Positions 9,171 through 17,694 of a DNA stretch of 64,000 nt are shown here, one piece after another. Source of the stretch: Nostoc sp. UHCC 0926. Its GTDB lineage: Bacteria > Cyanobacteriota > Cyanobacteriia > Cyanobacteriales > Nostocaceae. The notes below the pieces were generated by a model, which saw nothing but the letters and a program-made list of their open reading frames with translations, was not told the origin of the DNA and did no database searches. Every line of letters begins with the position of its first letter. The stretch's first letter is position 1. The stretch spans positions 930,001 to 994,000 of the forward strand of contig NZ_CP117772.1 of assembly GCF_028623165.1 (NCBI RefSeq), read 5' to 3'. The translations under genes were made by a program, and so were the position numbers.

Positions 9171-10590
9171 GTTTTGACATCCTCCCCGCACTAAAAGTGA
9201 CGGGGATTCCAAGGATCACTCTTTGGGTTTCCTCTTTCCACGACCCGACTTGCTTGGAGGAGTTTCCCCACCCACACAGAGGTCGATGTCTCCAGAGGCG
9301 TTAGTTCCGACGTGACCCGCCGTACTCAATCCTTTTTCTAATATGTTCCGCGCTGCGTTCCAATCTCTGTCTTGAGTATGTCCGCAATGAGGACAAATAT
9401 GAGTTCTAGCGCTAAGAGTCTTTTTGACAACCTCGCCACAATTAGAGCAATTCTGACTGGTGTAGTGGGGTGGAACGGCAACAGTTACCACGCCAAACAC
9501 TTTGCCAAAATACTCAACCCATTCACGGAACAGCGACCACGAAACGTCATTAATCGATTTGGCCAAGTGATGATTCTTGACCCTGACGGGTTCGCCAGTC
9601 GCTTCAAGTCGGGGAACCCGCCCAACGCGCTGGCTCACCATGTTCCGCACCTGTAAATCTTCATACGCCACGAGGTCGTTAGACCTCACCACGCACCTTG
9701 CTGTCTTAACAGCAAAGTCTTTACGCTGGCGACTTACTTTGAGATGCTTCCGAGCAAGTCTATTTCTCTTCTTAATTCTGTTTTGGGAACCCTTTTTAGT
9801 CTTGGACATCCGGCGTTGCAACCGTTTCAAAGACTTCTCACTTTTACGCAGGTGACGCGGATTTGCAACTGTTTCCCCATTACTATCAGTGTAGAAGTGG
9901 TTCAAACCAACATCAATACCAATAGTTTTACCCGTTGGTTCCCGTCTTTCTACTCGCTCTTGGTCAATGCAAAACTGGGCATAATACCCATCAGCACGAC
10001 GCACAACCCGCACTCTTTTAAACTGTTTAAGTTGGTAGAAGTGCAGGTCACGGGTTCCCCAAAGCTTAAAGGTTCCTGCTTTGAACCCATCAGAAAAAGT
10101 GATATGCCTGCGGTCGTTAGAAAGTCGCCACCCACAAGTTTTGTACTCAACAGAACCGTGCGTTTGACTACGCTTGAACCTCGGAAATCCTTTTTTCCCA
10201 GGTTTATTTTTTTTGCAGTTATCAAAAAACCGAGCAATTGCAGACCATGCTCTTTCAGCGCTAGCCTGTCTTGCCATCGAGTTCAATTTGGATACCCAAG
10301 GAAACTCAGTATTAGCAGCAAGCACAGCACAATAAGCGCTCAATTCATATCTGCCAATGCCCTTGTTATCCATCCAGTATCTAAGGCTTGCATTGCGAAC
10401 AAAACGAGCAGTTCTAATCGCTTCATCAAGCGCTTGATATTGCTCATTCTTCCCCTCAAGTTTGGCCTCAAATCCCAGCATATTTACGTCATGCGAACTA
10501 ACGTAAATTATATCATGTTGCGACCGAATTTATTCGGTCATTCGCTTATATCCCCCGAATTCTATTCGGGGGCTTTACGCATCACGACCC
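9171..10590 (-). mobile_element. IS200/IS605-group element carrying only tnpB (IS1341 type)
   Basis: Boundaries are inferred from the split host gene. Left-end hairpins lie beyond the tnpB start: GACCGAA/TTCGGTC around 10523-10540 and CCCCCGAAT/ATTCGGGGG around 10553-10573. The right-end hairpin (CCCCG...CGGGG at about 9183-9207, next to TTGACATCC) overlaps the zone where the omega RNA guide of TnpB would end. No tnpA and no target duplication are present, both expected for this group. Movement would need a TnpA supplied elsewhere. Confidence 0.78.
9216..10481 (-). CDS. tnpB: TnpB, RNA-guided endonuclease of IS200/IS605 elements
   Basis: 421 residues, full length. N-terminal OrfB helix-turn-helix region, then a RuvC-like nuclease: GIDVGLNHF (first Asp, near residue 190), VAYEDLQVRNM (Glu), and DRDWNAARNIL (last Asp) are all present, as is the zinc ribbon CSNCG...CPHCG. 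So the catalytic set looks intact. The family cuts DNA guided by a transcript from the element's right end and favours element retention. The right-end hairpin lies just past its stop. The long plus-strand frames over this gene are shadows. Confidence 0.95.
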   Translation of the reverse strand: MLGFEAKLEGKNEQYQALDEAIRTARFVRNASLRYWMDNKGIGRYELSAYCAVLAANTEFPWVSKLNSMARQASAERAWSAIARFFDNCKKNKPGKKGFPRFKRSQTHGSVEYKTCGWRLSNDRRHITFSDGFKAGTFKLWGTRDLHFYQLKQFKRVRVVRRADGYYAQFCIDQERVERREPTGKTIGIDVGLNHFYTDSNGETVANPRHLRKSEKSLKRLQRRMSKTKKGSQNRIKKRNRLARKHLKVSRQRKDFAVKTARCVVRSNDLVAYEDLQVRNMVSQRVGRVPRLEATGEPVRVKNHHLAKSINDVSWSLFREWVEYFGKVFGVVTVAVPPHYTSQNCSNCGEVVKKTLSARTHICPHCGHTQDRDWNAARNILEKGLSTAGHVGTNASGDIDLCVGGETPPSKSGRGKRKPKE

Positions 10591-10879
10591 GTAAAAAGCT
10601 AAGGCGCGATCGCGCTCACCTCGACAGGCAGCGTTGTTGTGAGCATCCCAATAGCTACGGGCTACTCGAATGCGCCGACAAACTTCCTTAATTAATGGTT
10701 CTCCCCTAAGTGGAGCGTCCTGCTTTGCCATACTTAAATGCTATAGGTGTTCTAATTTGCTGTAAATACTGGTGGCGATCGCCGTATTGCTCAAATTTAT
10801 TTAGAAACTCTGTTTAATCATGGCTAAATCACATACACTTTCCATTATTTTTCTCTAAAGACATACTAGGAATTAGAGT

Positions 10880-11218
10880 TCACTGCTCCAATTTGAATAG
10901 CTTTTGGGCATTACGGGAGTAAATTTTTGCCCGCTGTTCTTGGCTGATGTCGAGACTGTCAATTACCTTAATTGTCTCGCGGATATACATTTCACCTCCT
11001 TCTGGGTCAAACGGCGCATCGGAGGCAAAAAGCACTTTGTCTTCACCAAAGAAATCCAGTCCACAAACCGTGGCTGCATCAGCACCGAAGAGGGCAGTAT
11101 CAGCATAAAACTGCTTGAAGTAGTTGAAGGGGCGTTTCTTCAATTTCTTAAGCAGGGTTGTTGTCAATAAATGGTAAGGAGCAGGGTCTTTCATTTCCCA
11201 CGGCACAAATGATAACAT
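10880..11218 (-). pseudogene. amidohydrolase family (ACMSD-like) C-terminal fragment
   Basis: Only about 110 C-terminal residues remain: LKKRPFNYFKQFYADTALFG, then KVLFASDAPFDPEGG with the metal-site Asp of the family, and a closing helical region (TIKVIDSLDISQEQRAKIYS). Full proteins of this metal-dependent TIM-barrel family run to about 300 residues or more and carry an HxH motif near the start, which is missing here. Upstream sequence does not continue the frame. Best read as a 5'-deleted remnant. Confidence 0.75.
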
Positions 11219-11861
11219 AAAATTCTATAATCTTGCGGGTGGTTAAGGGGATTCAGTGAATACCAAAAAATAAATTATTCAAGAGCTTACTGGAAAGTCC
11301 CTTAACTTAAGTTGAATACTTTTTGTCCATTTTTGGTATGGCTCTTTGGTCATAACAACCTAGACTTTGCGTGAAAGCCAAATTCAGCCTGTAGACAGAT
11401 ATTTGAAATGAGTGCAATAGACCTCGTCTGAAAAGAATCCGAAGGGCTTTCCACAGGGTGTGGAAGTTTGCAACCATCAGAACTTTCCAAGACAAAGACG
11501 CAGAGAAAGAGTTTCAAATAAAGACTTTAGCAAAAAGTTTAAACAACTTTGCCAAAATTGGAAGTAACAAAAAATCAGTAATTTATGCTAACTTTTATAA
11601 TAAGTAACTCAAGTTGACAACTATCCTACGAGGCATGATTTCAGCGATATTTTCACTTATCTTGGGTAGCAGAACACCGTGATACCTGCGGCGGTAAACA
11701 ACGCAGTCAGTCTCATGCATATGCTGTAATCGTTAATGGGCGGCAATCGACTCGTATTTGACACTATTAGCAATGTAGAATGGCACAGTCATCACATTGT
11801 TTTCATTGGGACTGCTTGCTCAAGCTGATAAACTGCTATAAACAGAAAAATAAGTAATCAA
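11219..11861. other. intergenic before the xdhC-like gene
   Basis: About 640 bases. No believable frame; the 62-codon frame at 11307-11495 has no support. It must include the promoter of the xdhC-mocA pair, but I see no clear -35/-10 pair with good spacing. Confidence 0.4.
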
Positions 11862-13019
11862 ATGAACGAATTACAAGCAATTTTAGAAGGCTTCGAGTCA
11901 AGTCAAAAAAGTGGTGAAATCACTTTTCTTGCCACTGTAGTTAAAACTCAAGGTTCAACCTATCGCCGACCGGGTGCTAAAATGTTGATGACAAATGCAG
12001 GTCGGATGATCGGAACAATCAGCGCTGGTTGCTTGGAGAATGACGTATTTGAGCATACTCAACAACGAATGTTAGACGGCAAACCAATTGTTGTTACTTA
12101 CGATAATACCGCCTCTGAAGATATTCTTTGGGGCTTTGGTCTAGGGTGCAATGGAATAGTGCAAGTTCTCATCGAACGTCTTGAGACAGAAAGCACACTG
12201 AATGGGATCGCTTTTACACAGGAGTGCTTTCATAAAAAACATTTGGGTATTATTGCTACAGTTTTTGCTTTTGAAGGCGGGGTAGATGTGAAACTTGGGT
12301 CGCGCTTACTGCTGTATCCAAACGGTAAAATTCTGACTGACATTAAAGATCCAAATTTAATTCAATCTCTGAGTGCAGATACTCAAGCAGCCTTTGCTAA
12401 TCAAAAGTCAAGCGTAAACAACTATCAGTTAGCTTTAGGCAGTGCAGAAGTTTTTATTGAAGTCATCCAACCACCCACATCTTTAGTAATATTTGGTGCA
12501 GGTTATGACGCTGTACCCGTAGCACAGTTTGCTCAAGCATTAGGTTGGCAGATTACTGTAGTCGATTGTCGAGCTAATGAGGCAACTAGAGCGCGATTTC
12601 CTATGGCTTGTGATGTAATTCTTAGTCGGCGAGAAATCGTACAAAAACAGGTATTTATAGATGCCTACACAGTTGCTGTAGTGATGACGCATAATTATCT
12701 TGATGATCTAGAAATTTTGAAAATGTTGCTGCCATCTCCTGCAAGCTACATAGGGGTTTTAGGCCCAAAGGCGCGGACTGAAAGATTGATTGAGGATTTA
12801 CGTTTGCAAGAAATAGTTTATACTACTGAACAATTAAAAAGATTGCATGGCCCTATTGGAATTGACATTGGTGCAGATACACCGGAAGGAATAGCGATCG
12901 CCATTATTGCTGAAATTCAAGCAGTGCTGACAAATCGTAGTGGTAATTTTTTAAGAAATCGCAATCAACCGATTCACCAATGCTATGAAAGCAACTTAAA
13001 GTTGCTAGTTACTACATAG
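11862..13019 (+). CDS. xdhC: XdhC/CoxI-family molybdenum hydroxylase maturation factor
   Basis: 385 residues. N-terminal XdhC/CoxI domain (TVVKTQGSTYRRPGAKMLM; GTISAGCLENDV) and a C-terminal Rossmann-type domain (LVIFGAGYDAVPVAQFAQALGW, about residues 208-229; later YIGVLGPKARTERL and GIDIGADTPEGIAIAI). The family binds molybdenum cofactor, helps sulfurate it and inserts it into xanthine-dehydrogenase-type enzymes. It sits 12 bases before a MocA-like gene, so the two are probably co-transcribed. The likely client in this window is the paoABC-like enzyme at 37.6-41.4 kb; that link is inference. Confidence 0.9.
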   Translation: MNELQAILEGFESSQKSGEITFLATVVKTQGSTYRRPGAKMLMTNAGRMIGTISAGCLENDVFEHTQQRMLDGKPIVVTYDNTASEDILWGFGLGCNGIVQVLIERLETESTLNGIAFTQECFHKKHLGIIATVFAFEGGVDVKLGSRLLLYPNGKILTDIKDPNLIQSLSADTQAAFANQKSSVNNYQLALGSAEVFIEVIQPPTSLVIFGAGYDAVPVAQFAQALGWQITVVDCRANEATRARFPMACDVILSRREIVQKQVFIDAYTVAVVMTHNYLDDLEILKMLLPSPASYIGVLGPKARTERLIEDLRLQEIVYTTEQLKRLHGPIGIDIGADTPEGIAIAIIAEIQAVLTNRSGNFLRNRNQPIHQCYESNLKLLVTT

Positions 13020-13031
13020 TTTTTATCTGTT

Positions 13032-13700
13032 ATGGTATTTAACACTGAGCAAATAGACAATGAAAAATCAACCATAGCCATTATGATTCTTGCTGCTGGT
13101 GCATCTACTCGTATGGGTACACCTAAACAACTATTGCTTTACCAAGGACGTAGTTTTTTGCAATACATTACAGAAATGGCGATCGCTTCAGTTTGTCAAC
13201 CTGTAGTAGTAGTACTTGGAGCAAATGCAGAACAGATTCATCCCCAAATTAAGCAACTTCCCGTTAGAGTAGTTAAGAACTTAGATTGGGCTTGTGGAAT
13301 GAGTACTTCAATCAAAAGCGGTATTGAATTGTTAAATAATCTTCCTCAAAAAATAGAAGCAGTAGTTATTACACTTTGCGACCAGCCATTTGTTTCTCAT
13401 CAAATTATTAATCAGCTTGTTGATGCATATTATTCAGAAAAAAAACCGATCATTACTTGTGAATATGCGGGTACATTAGGTGTCCCATCTCTATTTAGTC
13501 AGATATTTTTTTCAGAACTTGCTGCTTTAAAAGAAACTTCAGGAGCAAAAAAAGTTATTAATAATAACCTCAATGAAGTCTTTTCCATTCCGTTTCCACT
13601 AGGTAATATTGATATTGATACACCAAAAGATTATAAACAATTATTATCAATTACCAATTTGCCTTCTGAAGTTCAGATGGAACAAAACGAGTATCTGTGA
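13032..13700 (+). CDS. MocA/MobA-like molybdenum cofactor nucleotidyltransferase
   Basis: 222 residues with the nucleotidyltransferase signature near the N terminus (ILAAGASTRMGTPKQLLLYQG, where the nucleotide-binding loop is LAAGxSxRMGxxK), then CDQPFVS with the metal-binding Asp. The family adds CMP or GMP to molybdopterin; the pairing with xdhC favours MocA, which makes the cytosine dinucleotide form used by aldehyde-oxidase-type enzymes. It follows xdhC by 12 bases. Confidence 0.85.
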   Translation: MVFNTEQIDNEKSTIAIMILAAGASTRMGTPKQLLLYQGRSFLQYITEMAIASVCQPVVVVLGANAEQIHPQIKQLPVRVVKNLDWACGMSTSIKSGIELLNNLPQKIEAVVITLCDQPFVSHQIINQLVDAYYSEKKPIITCEYAGTLGVPSLFSQIFFSELAALKETSGAKKVINNNLNEVFSIPFPLGNIDIDTPKDYKQLLSITNLPSEVQMEQNEYL

Positions 13701-13714
13701 AAATGGGAATAAAA

Positions 13715-13835
13715 TAGAATGGCACGCAGCTATCAACGAAGCAAAAGGAGTTGTTTTGAACGCTATCCCAGGTTTTGACAGTACAACTAAATTCGCCTAC
13801 ATAGTTGACTATACCCCAACATCCACCCTTACCCC
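13715..13835 (-). pseudogene. remnant of the 6263-7180 gene family
   Basis: On the plus strand, ACAGTACAACTAAATTCGCC at about 13780 and the following bases (through ATCCACCCTTACCCCCAGG) match the stretch at about 6507-6575 inside the intact gene (reverse sense), with substitutions. It covers only about 100 bases and ends exactly at the terminal repeat of a MITE copy. So a small internal piece of a second family member survives here. Confidence 0.6.
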
Positions 13836-14014
13836 CAGGGCAAACGCATCATATCAACAAGACCCTTTGATTATCAATAAGCTAAAAATTAGTCGCATTA
13901 ATTGCTGCTTATTGACAAAAATTTTAGTGATCGTTTTGGGCTTGGAAAACAAATCAAACGAGAAATGCTGATTTTTTCGTTGGTTTTTAACATTGGTCGT
14001 GATCAGGAGTAATT
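13836..14014 (-). repeat. MITE family 2, truncated copy
   Basis: Its terminal sequence CAGGGCAAACGCATC (13836-13850) and about 165 further bases match, in reverse orientation, the complete element at 62949-63166, without the interspersed repeat found inside that copy. The far terminal repeat is missing: similarity stops at about 14014, inside the end of a WD40 frame. Confidence 0.8.
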
Positions 14015-14697
14015 TTGATAGTTGTGTCGTCGCTGCTACTTGCCAGAATCTGACTTTTTCGCTGCTTCCCAATATCTTCAGATGACGTTATGCTTTTTTC
14101 ACCTGTGTAACCATTTAGGTCTTTGGAAGCAAAGGTAACTGATGATACCAGATTAGTATGGCCTTGTAAGGTTCGCAGGTATTGTCCTGTCTTCACATCC
14201 CATAATCTCACCCGTTGGTCTTGGCTACTACTCGCCAACATTTGACCATTTGGACTAAAAGCAACGGATAATATCCAATTAATATACCCATCCACTGTTC
14301 TCAAACATTGTCCAGTACGGACATCCCATAACTTCATGGTTTGGTTTTCACTAATACTCAGCAAGCTTTGACCATCTGGATTAACAGCAACCAACCAAAT
14401 GCGTGAAGGGTAGCGATCGCCTGTAGGTGAATCACTATCCTCATACAAAGTTTGCAGACATTTTCCTGTAAGGACATCCCATATTTTAACAGTTTTATCC
14501 TCGCTCCCCGTCACCAGTGTTTGACCATCTGGGCTGAAAGCAACTGCGCACACATGACTGTTGTAATCTGGTAATATGTTTATGCATTCACCACTGGCTA
14601 AATCCCAAAATTTTACCGTTGTGCGATCGCAAACTTTGAAGAGATAGGGCTGCTGTAGTAGAGTTATTGTCTCTGACAACGACAACTCAAAACCCAC
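13987..14697 (-). pseudogene. WD40-repeat protein fragment with a MITE-derived end
   Basis: 236 residues containing about five WD40 units (for example SPDGQTLVTGSEDKTVKIWD, SPNGQMLASSSQDQRVRLWD, each closing with W-D). The last unit is broken after SSDDTTIKI and the final residues TPDHDQC are encoded by the truncated MITE. The N terminus is also odd (MGFELSLSETITLLQQPYLF) and abuts a transposase fragment on the other strand. A regular seven-blade propeller would need about 300 residues. Best read as a decayed piece of a larger WD40 gene. Confidence 0.7.
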
Positions 14698-14706
14698 GAA
14701 CAGCCC

Positions 14707-15027
14707 ATGCTCGATATTTTATCACTGCTACAGTGCCTGTTACCGCAGATAAACGCTACAACGATGCGGCAATTGAACCAGATAATCCTGGCCATGTTAG
14801 CAATGAGCGGCCGAGTCACGATGTTGGGGATTTCTCGTTGGGCAGGCATTGGTGGTACGCCGAATGATAAAGCCGTCAAAGTGGATAGTATCATGAGTAT
14901 TCCCAAAGGGCGATCGCATCCTCTCAACATTCAAGAAGTACCTTGCGACCACCTGAGTTACTTCCTGAGTGAACCTACCACAGTTGGCTTAGAAGCTTTA
15001 GTTGCAGCTATTAAAATTTTGATGTGA
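14707..15027 (+). pseudogene. IS4-type transposase N-terminal fragment joined to an unrelated tail
   Basis: The first 50 residues (MLDILSLLQCLLPQINATTM, then ILAMLAMSGRVTMLGISRWAG) look like the start of an IS4/IS701-group transposase. After GIGG the frame changes character: NDKAVKVDSIMSIPKGRSHP and PCDHLSYFLSEPTTVGLEAL. That tail might be the C terminus of an alpha/beta hydrolase (its His in PCDHLSYF would fit), but this is a guess. The DDE core is absent, so it is not a functional transposase. Confidence 0.5.
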
Positions 15028-15295
15028 TATTTCCCGAAATAACTGGATAACAATCGGTAGTTAGACTTGTCCAGGGATAAATCCGGATACAAGCTCCGCA
15101 TTTATCCCTGGAGAAGAGCTAACTTTTCCTGATTTCAATCTCCTGTCTTTTAGTATGAGGATTCACCTATGAATTTTTACTTCCCGAAAGCGGCTGACTG
15201 GAATTAATTTGCCTTAATTTGATATCTAACCATGAACAGAACTGCTCAAATCGCCAATATTATTGAGAACGTCAAAAATTAGGGTTGCTATCTAT

Positions 15296-17308
15296 ATGAA
15301 TCTGAATATCTACGCATTACTAGTTGGTATTGATGAATATCTAAATGTTTCTCCATTGCAGGGCTGTATAAATGATATAACTGCAATCAAAGAATACTTA
15401 GAAGGGCGGGTTGATACTGATGGATACCAATTACATCTACGTACATTATTGAACAAAGATGCTACCCGACAGGCAGTCATTGATGGTTTTCGTCAACACC
15501 TATGCCAAGCTAGTAGTGAAGATATAGTATTTTTCTACTACGCAGGACATGGTTCTCAAGAGGAAGCCCCAGAAGAGTTTTGGACTATAGAACCAGACCG
15601 ACTCAATGAAACCCTCGTTTGTTACGACAGCCGCAGTCCAGGGGGTTGGGACTTGGCAGATAAAGAATTAGCAAAGCTGATTGCAGAAATAGCAGAGAAA
15701 AACCCTCAGATTACGATTATTATGGACTGTTGCCACTCCAGTTCTGGCACTCGTGGTGACTTAGAAGCAGACACAGCAGTGCGTCTGGCTCCTATTGATA
15801 AAAGAAAGCGCCGATTAGACAGTTTTATCTTTTCCAATAAAGATGCCGAGCAACTATTAACTGAGCGCAGTCTGACAAAAAATACCACTAGCTGGACTTT
15901 CCCACGCGGAAAACATATTTTTTTAGCAGCTTGCCGTGATCGCGAAACAGCGAAAGAATATAACGGGGGTGGGCAACATCGGGGAGCATTTTCTTATTTC
16001 TTACTCGATACCTTAAAAAAAGCTAATGGAAGTTTAACTTATAGAGATTTATTCAAACGCACTGATGCTTTAATTCGCAGTAAAGTTGCGGCTCAATCTC
16101 CCCAATTAGAAGCAACAGTACTGGATGATTTAGAACAACCGTTTTTGGGAGGAGCGATCGCCGGACGCAAACCCTACCTGACTGTCAGTTATCACAAAGA
16201 TCATCAGTGGGTAGTTGATGGGGGTGCGATTCATGGAATTCCTCAACCTTCAGGGGATGAAACAACCGAACTTGCATTATTCCCCTTTGACAGTTCCCCC
16301 GAAAGGATGCACGAATTGTCAACAGCCATAGGTGAAGCTAAAGTCATTGCGGTTATGCCCCAAATGAGTCTAGTCCAGATTAGTGGTATTGAAACTTTAG
16401 AATCAGAGATGACTTTTAAAGCAGTTGTCACTAGTCTACCTCTACCGCCTAAAGGTGTTTTGATTACTGGTGAAGAAGCAGGAGTAAAATTAGCTCGCGC
16501 CGCACTGCTGACCATTGGAACCGGAAATCAGCCCTCACTATACCTGAAGTCAGTTGCAAAGACTGAAAATGCCGAATTTAAATTACTGGCTCGGAATGGG
16601 CAATATTTAATTACTCGCCCCGCCGATGACCGTCCAATAGTTGCTCATATTCAGGGTTATACAGAAAAAAATGCCTTGCAAGCGATTGAGCGATTGGAGC
16701 ATATTACCCGTTGGACAAATATTGCTGAACTCTCCAGCCCAGCAACCAGTAGCATTCAAGCCTCGGCAGTGCAAATGGTAATTTATCAGGAGGGGCAAGA
16801 GGTTAAAGATGCGACTATTAGCTTGCAGTATCAACAGCAAAATGGTTTGTGGAAAAGTCCGACTTTTAAAGTCAAGCTCAAAAATACTAGCAATCAAGAA
16901 CTTTTTTGCGCTCTCCTGGATTTGACAGACAGCTATGCAATTAGTCCGGAATTGCTGGAAACCGGAGGTGTTTGGCTCAAACCAGGGGAGTCAGCTTGGG
17001 CATTGGGAGGTGAAAATATTTATCCGACAGTGCCAGAAAAACTTTGGAAACAGGGAATAACTCAGAGCCAAGATATTCTCAAACTAATTGTTAGTACTGC
17101 TGAGTTTGATGCTACCTTGCTGAGACAAAATGAACTGGACTTGCCTTTCTTCCCAGAAAGAGAACCAGGTCGAGGGCGGGGAACCCTAAACCGTTTGATG
17201 AAGCGTGTGCAATCTCGCGACCTGAGATCCGCACCAGAATCAGAGGAACTGTATGATGACTGGATTACCAGTCAAATCAACATTACTACAGTGCGCCCCA
17301 AACCATAA
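15296..17308 (+). CDS. caspase-domain (peptidase C14) protein, orthocaspase-like
   Basis: About 670 residues from the ATG at 15296; a TTG at 15263 would add 11 residues without typical sequence. The p20-like domain starts at once (YALLVGIDEYLNVSPLQGC) and has the catalytic pair: His in FFYYAGHGSQ (about residue 92) and Cys in IIMDCCHSSSGTRGD (about 148). The domain runs to about residue 290 (FSYFLLDTLKKANG). The C-terminal 370 residues are mostly beta-rich with no family I can name; such cyanobacterial proteins often carry a DUF4384-like domain here. Such proteases cut after basic residues in studied orthocaspases. It lies 386 bases before a second caspase gene in the same direction. Likely an intracellular stress or defence protease; substrate unknown. 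Confidence 0.88.
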   Translation: MNLNIYALLVGIDEYLNVSPLQGCINDITAIKEYLEGRVDTDGYQLHLRTLLNKDATRQAVIDGFRQHLCQASSEDIVFFYYAGHGSQEEAPEEFWTIEPDRLNETLVCYDSRSPGGWDLADKELAKLIAEIAEKNPQITIIMDCCHSSSGTRGDLEADTAVRLAPIDKRKRRLDSFIFSNKDAEQLLTERSLTKNTTSWTFPRGKHIFLAACRDRETAKEYNGGGQHRGAFSYFLLDTLKKANGSLTYRDLFKRTDALIRSKVAAQSPQLEATVLDDLEQPFLGGAIAGRKPYLTVSYHKDHQWVVDGGAIHGIPQPSGDETTELALFPFDSSPERMHELSTAIGEAKVIAVMPQMSLVQISGIETLESEMTFKAVVTSLPLPPKGVLITGEEAGVKLARAALLTIGTGNQPSLYLKSVAKTENAEFKLLARNGQYLITRPADDRPIVAHIQGYTEKNALQAIERLEHITRWTNIAELSSPATSSIQASAVQMVIYQEGQEVKDATISLQYQQQNGLWKSPTFKVKLKNTSNQELFCALLDLTDSYAISPELLETGGVWLKPGESAWALGGENIYPTVPEKLWKQGITQSQDILKLIVSTAEFDATLLRQNELDLPFFPEREPGRGRGTLNRLMKRVQSRDLRSAPESEELYDDWITSQINITTVRPKP

Positions 17309-17399
17309 CGATAATTTTCAAACCCTCATCTGTGTTTTTGAATTATTCCTAAAGGTAGTTGACATTTGTACATCAAGCCAAGTTTGCTTTGTTATTAGA

Positions 17400-17512
17400 G
17401 GGTGTTTTAAAAGTATTTAATACACGATCAAATACTTTTAAAACATCCTAAATCCCCTTTAAAAAAGGGGGACTTTGAAGATATATTCTCCTTTTTAAGG
17501 GGGGAAGGGGGG
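17400..17512. repeat. two interspersed hairpins between the caspase genes
   Basis: An 18-base inverted repeat pairs GGTGTTTTAAAAGTATTT (17401-17418) with the complementary stretch at 17430-17448, spaced by 11 bases; the ends look like an IS5-type MITE remnant. It is followed by CCCCTTTAAAAAAGGGG and CCTTTTTAAGGGG stems (17453-17500), a C/G-run repeat common in Nostoc-type genomes. The second could terminate transcription of the upstream gene. Confidence 0.6.
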
Positions 17513-17694
17513 ATCAATAAGTACCTAAAGTCACAGCCAAGCACTTTTAACACAACTTCTTAGATAACTAAAGTATTTATAAAAGTCAGTCATAAGTCAG
17601 TAATCTTCAGACGGTAAGTCAGTATGCAGTGGCCTTTGATGAATATATCAGATTCAAACAAGTAGAACAAACAACCAACGAAGGAACTATTTTT

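Larger units (their letters stand above)
9048..10731 (-). pseudogene. 87-aa cyanobacterial protein gene split by the TnpB element
   Basis: The 5' part is at 10731-10591 (MAKQDAPLRGEPLIKEVCRR... to RDRALAFY) and the 3' part at 9170-9048 (TLSKEQKEQIPQELRVWL... to PKSARKSK, stop TAG at 9048-9050). Joining base 10591 to 9170 restores one frame of 87 residues (ALAFY-TLSKEQ). The 1420 bases between are a TnpB element. As it stands the 5' part reads a few codons into the element and stops at 10582. I do not know the function; the reconstructed protein looks like a short conserved cyanobacterial protein with a basic C terminus. Confidence 0.72.

Noticed and set aside
9744-10691. Plus-strand frame of 315 codons
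   Set aside because: Antisense to tnpB and composed of its codon shadow; TnpB motifs on the other strand are decisive.
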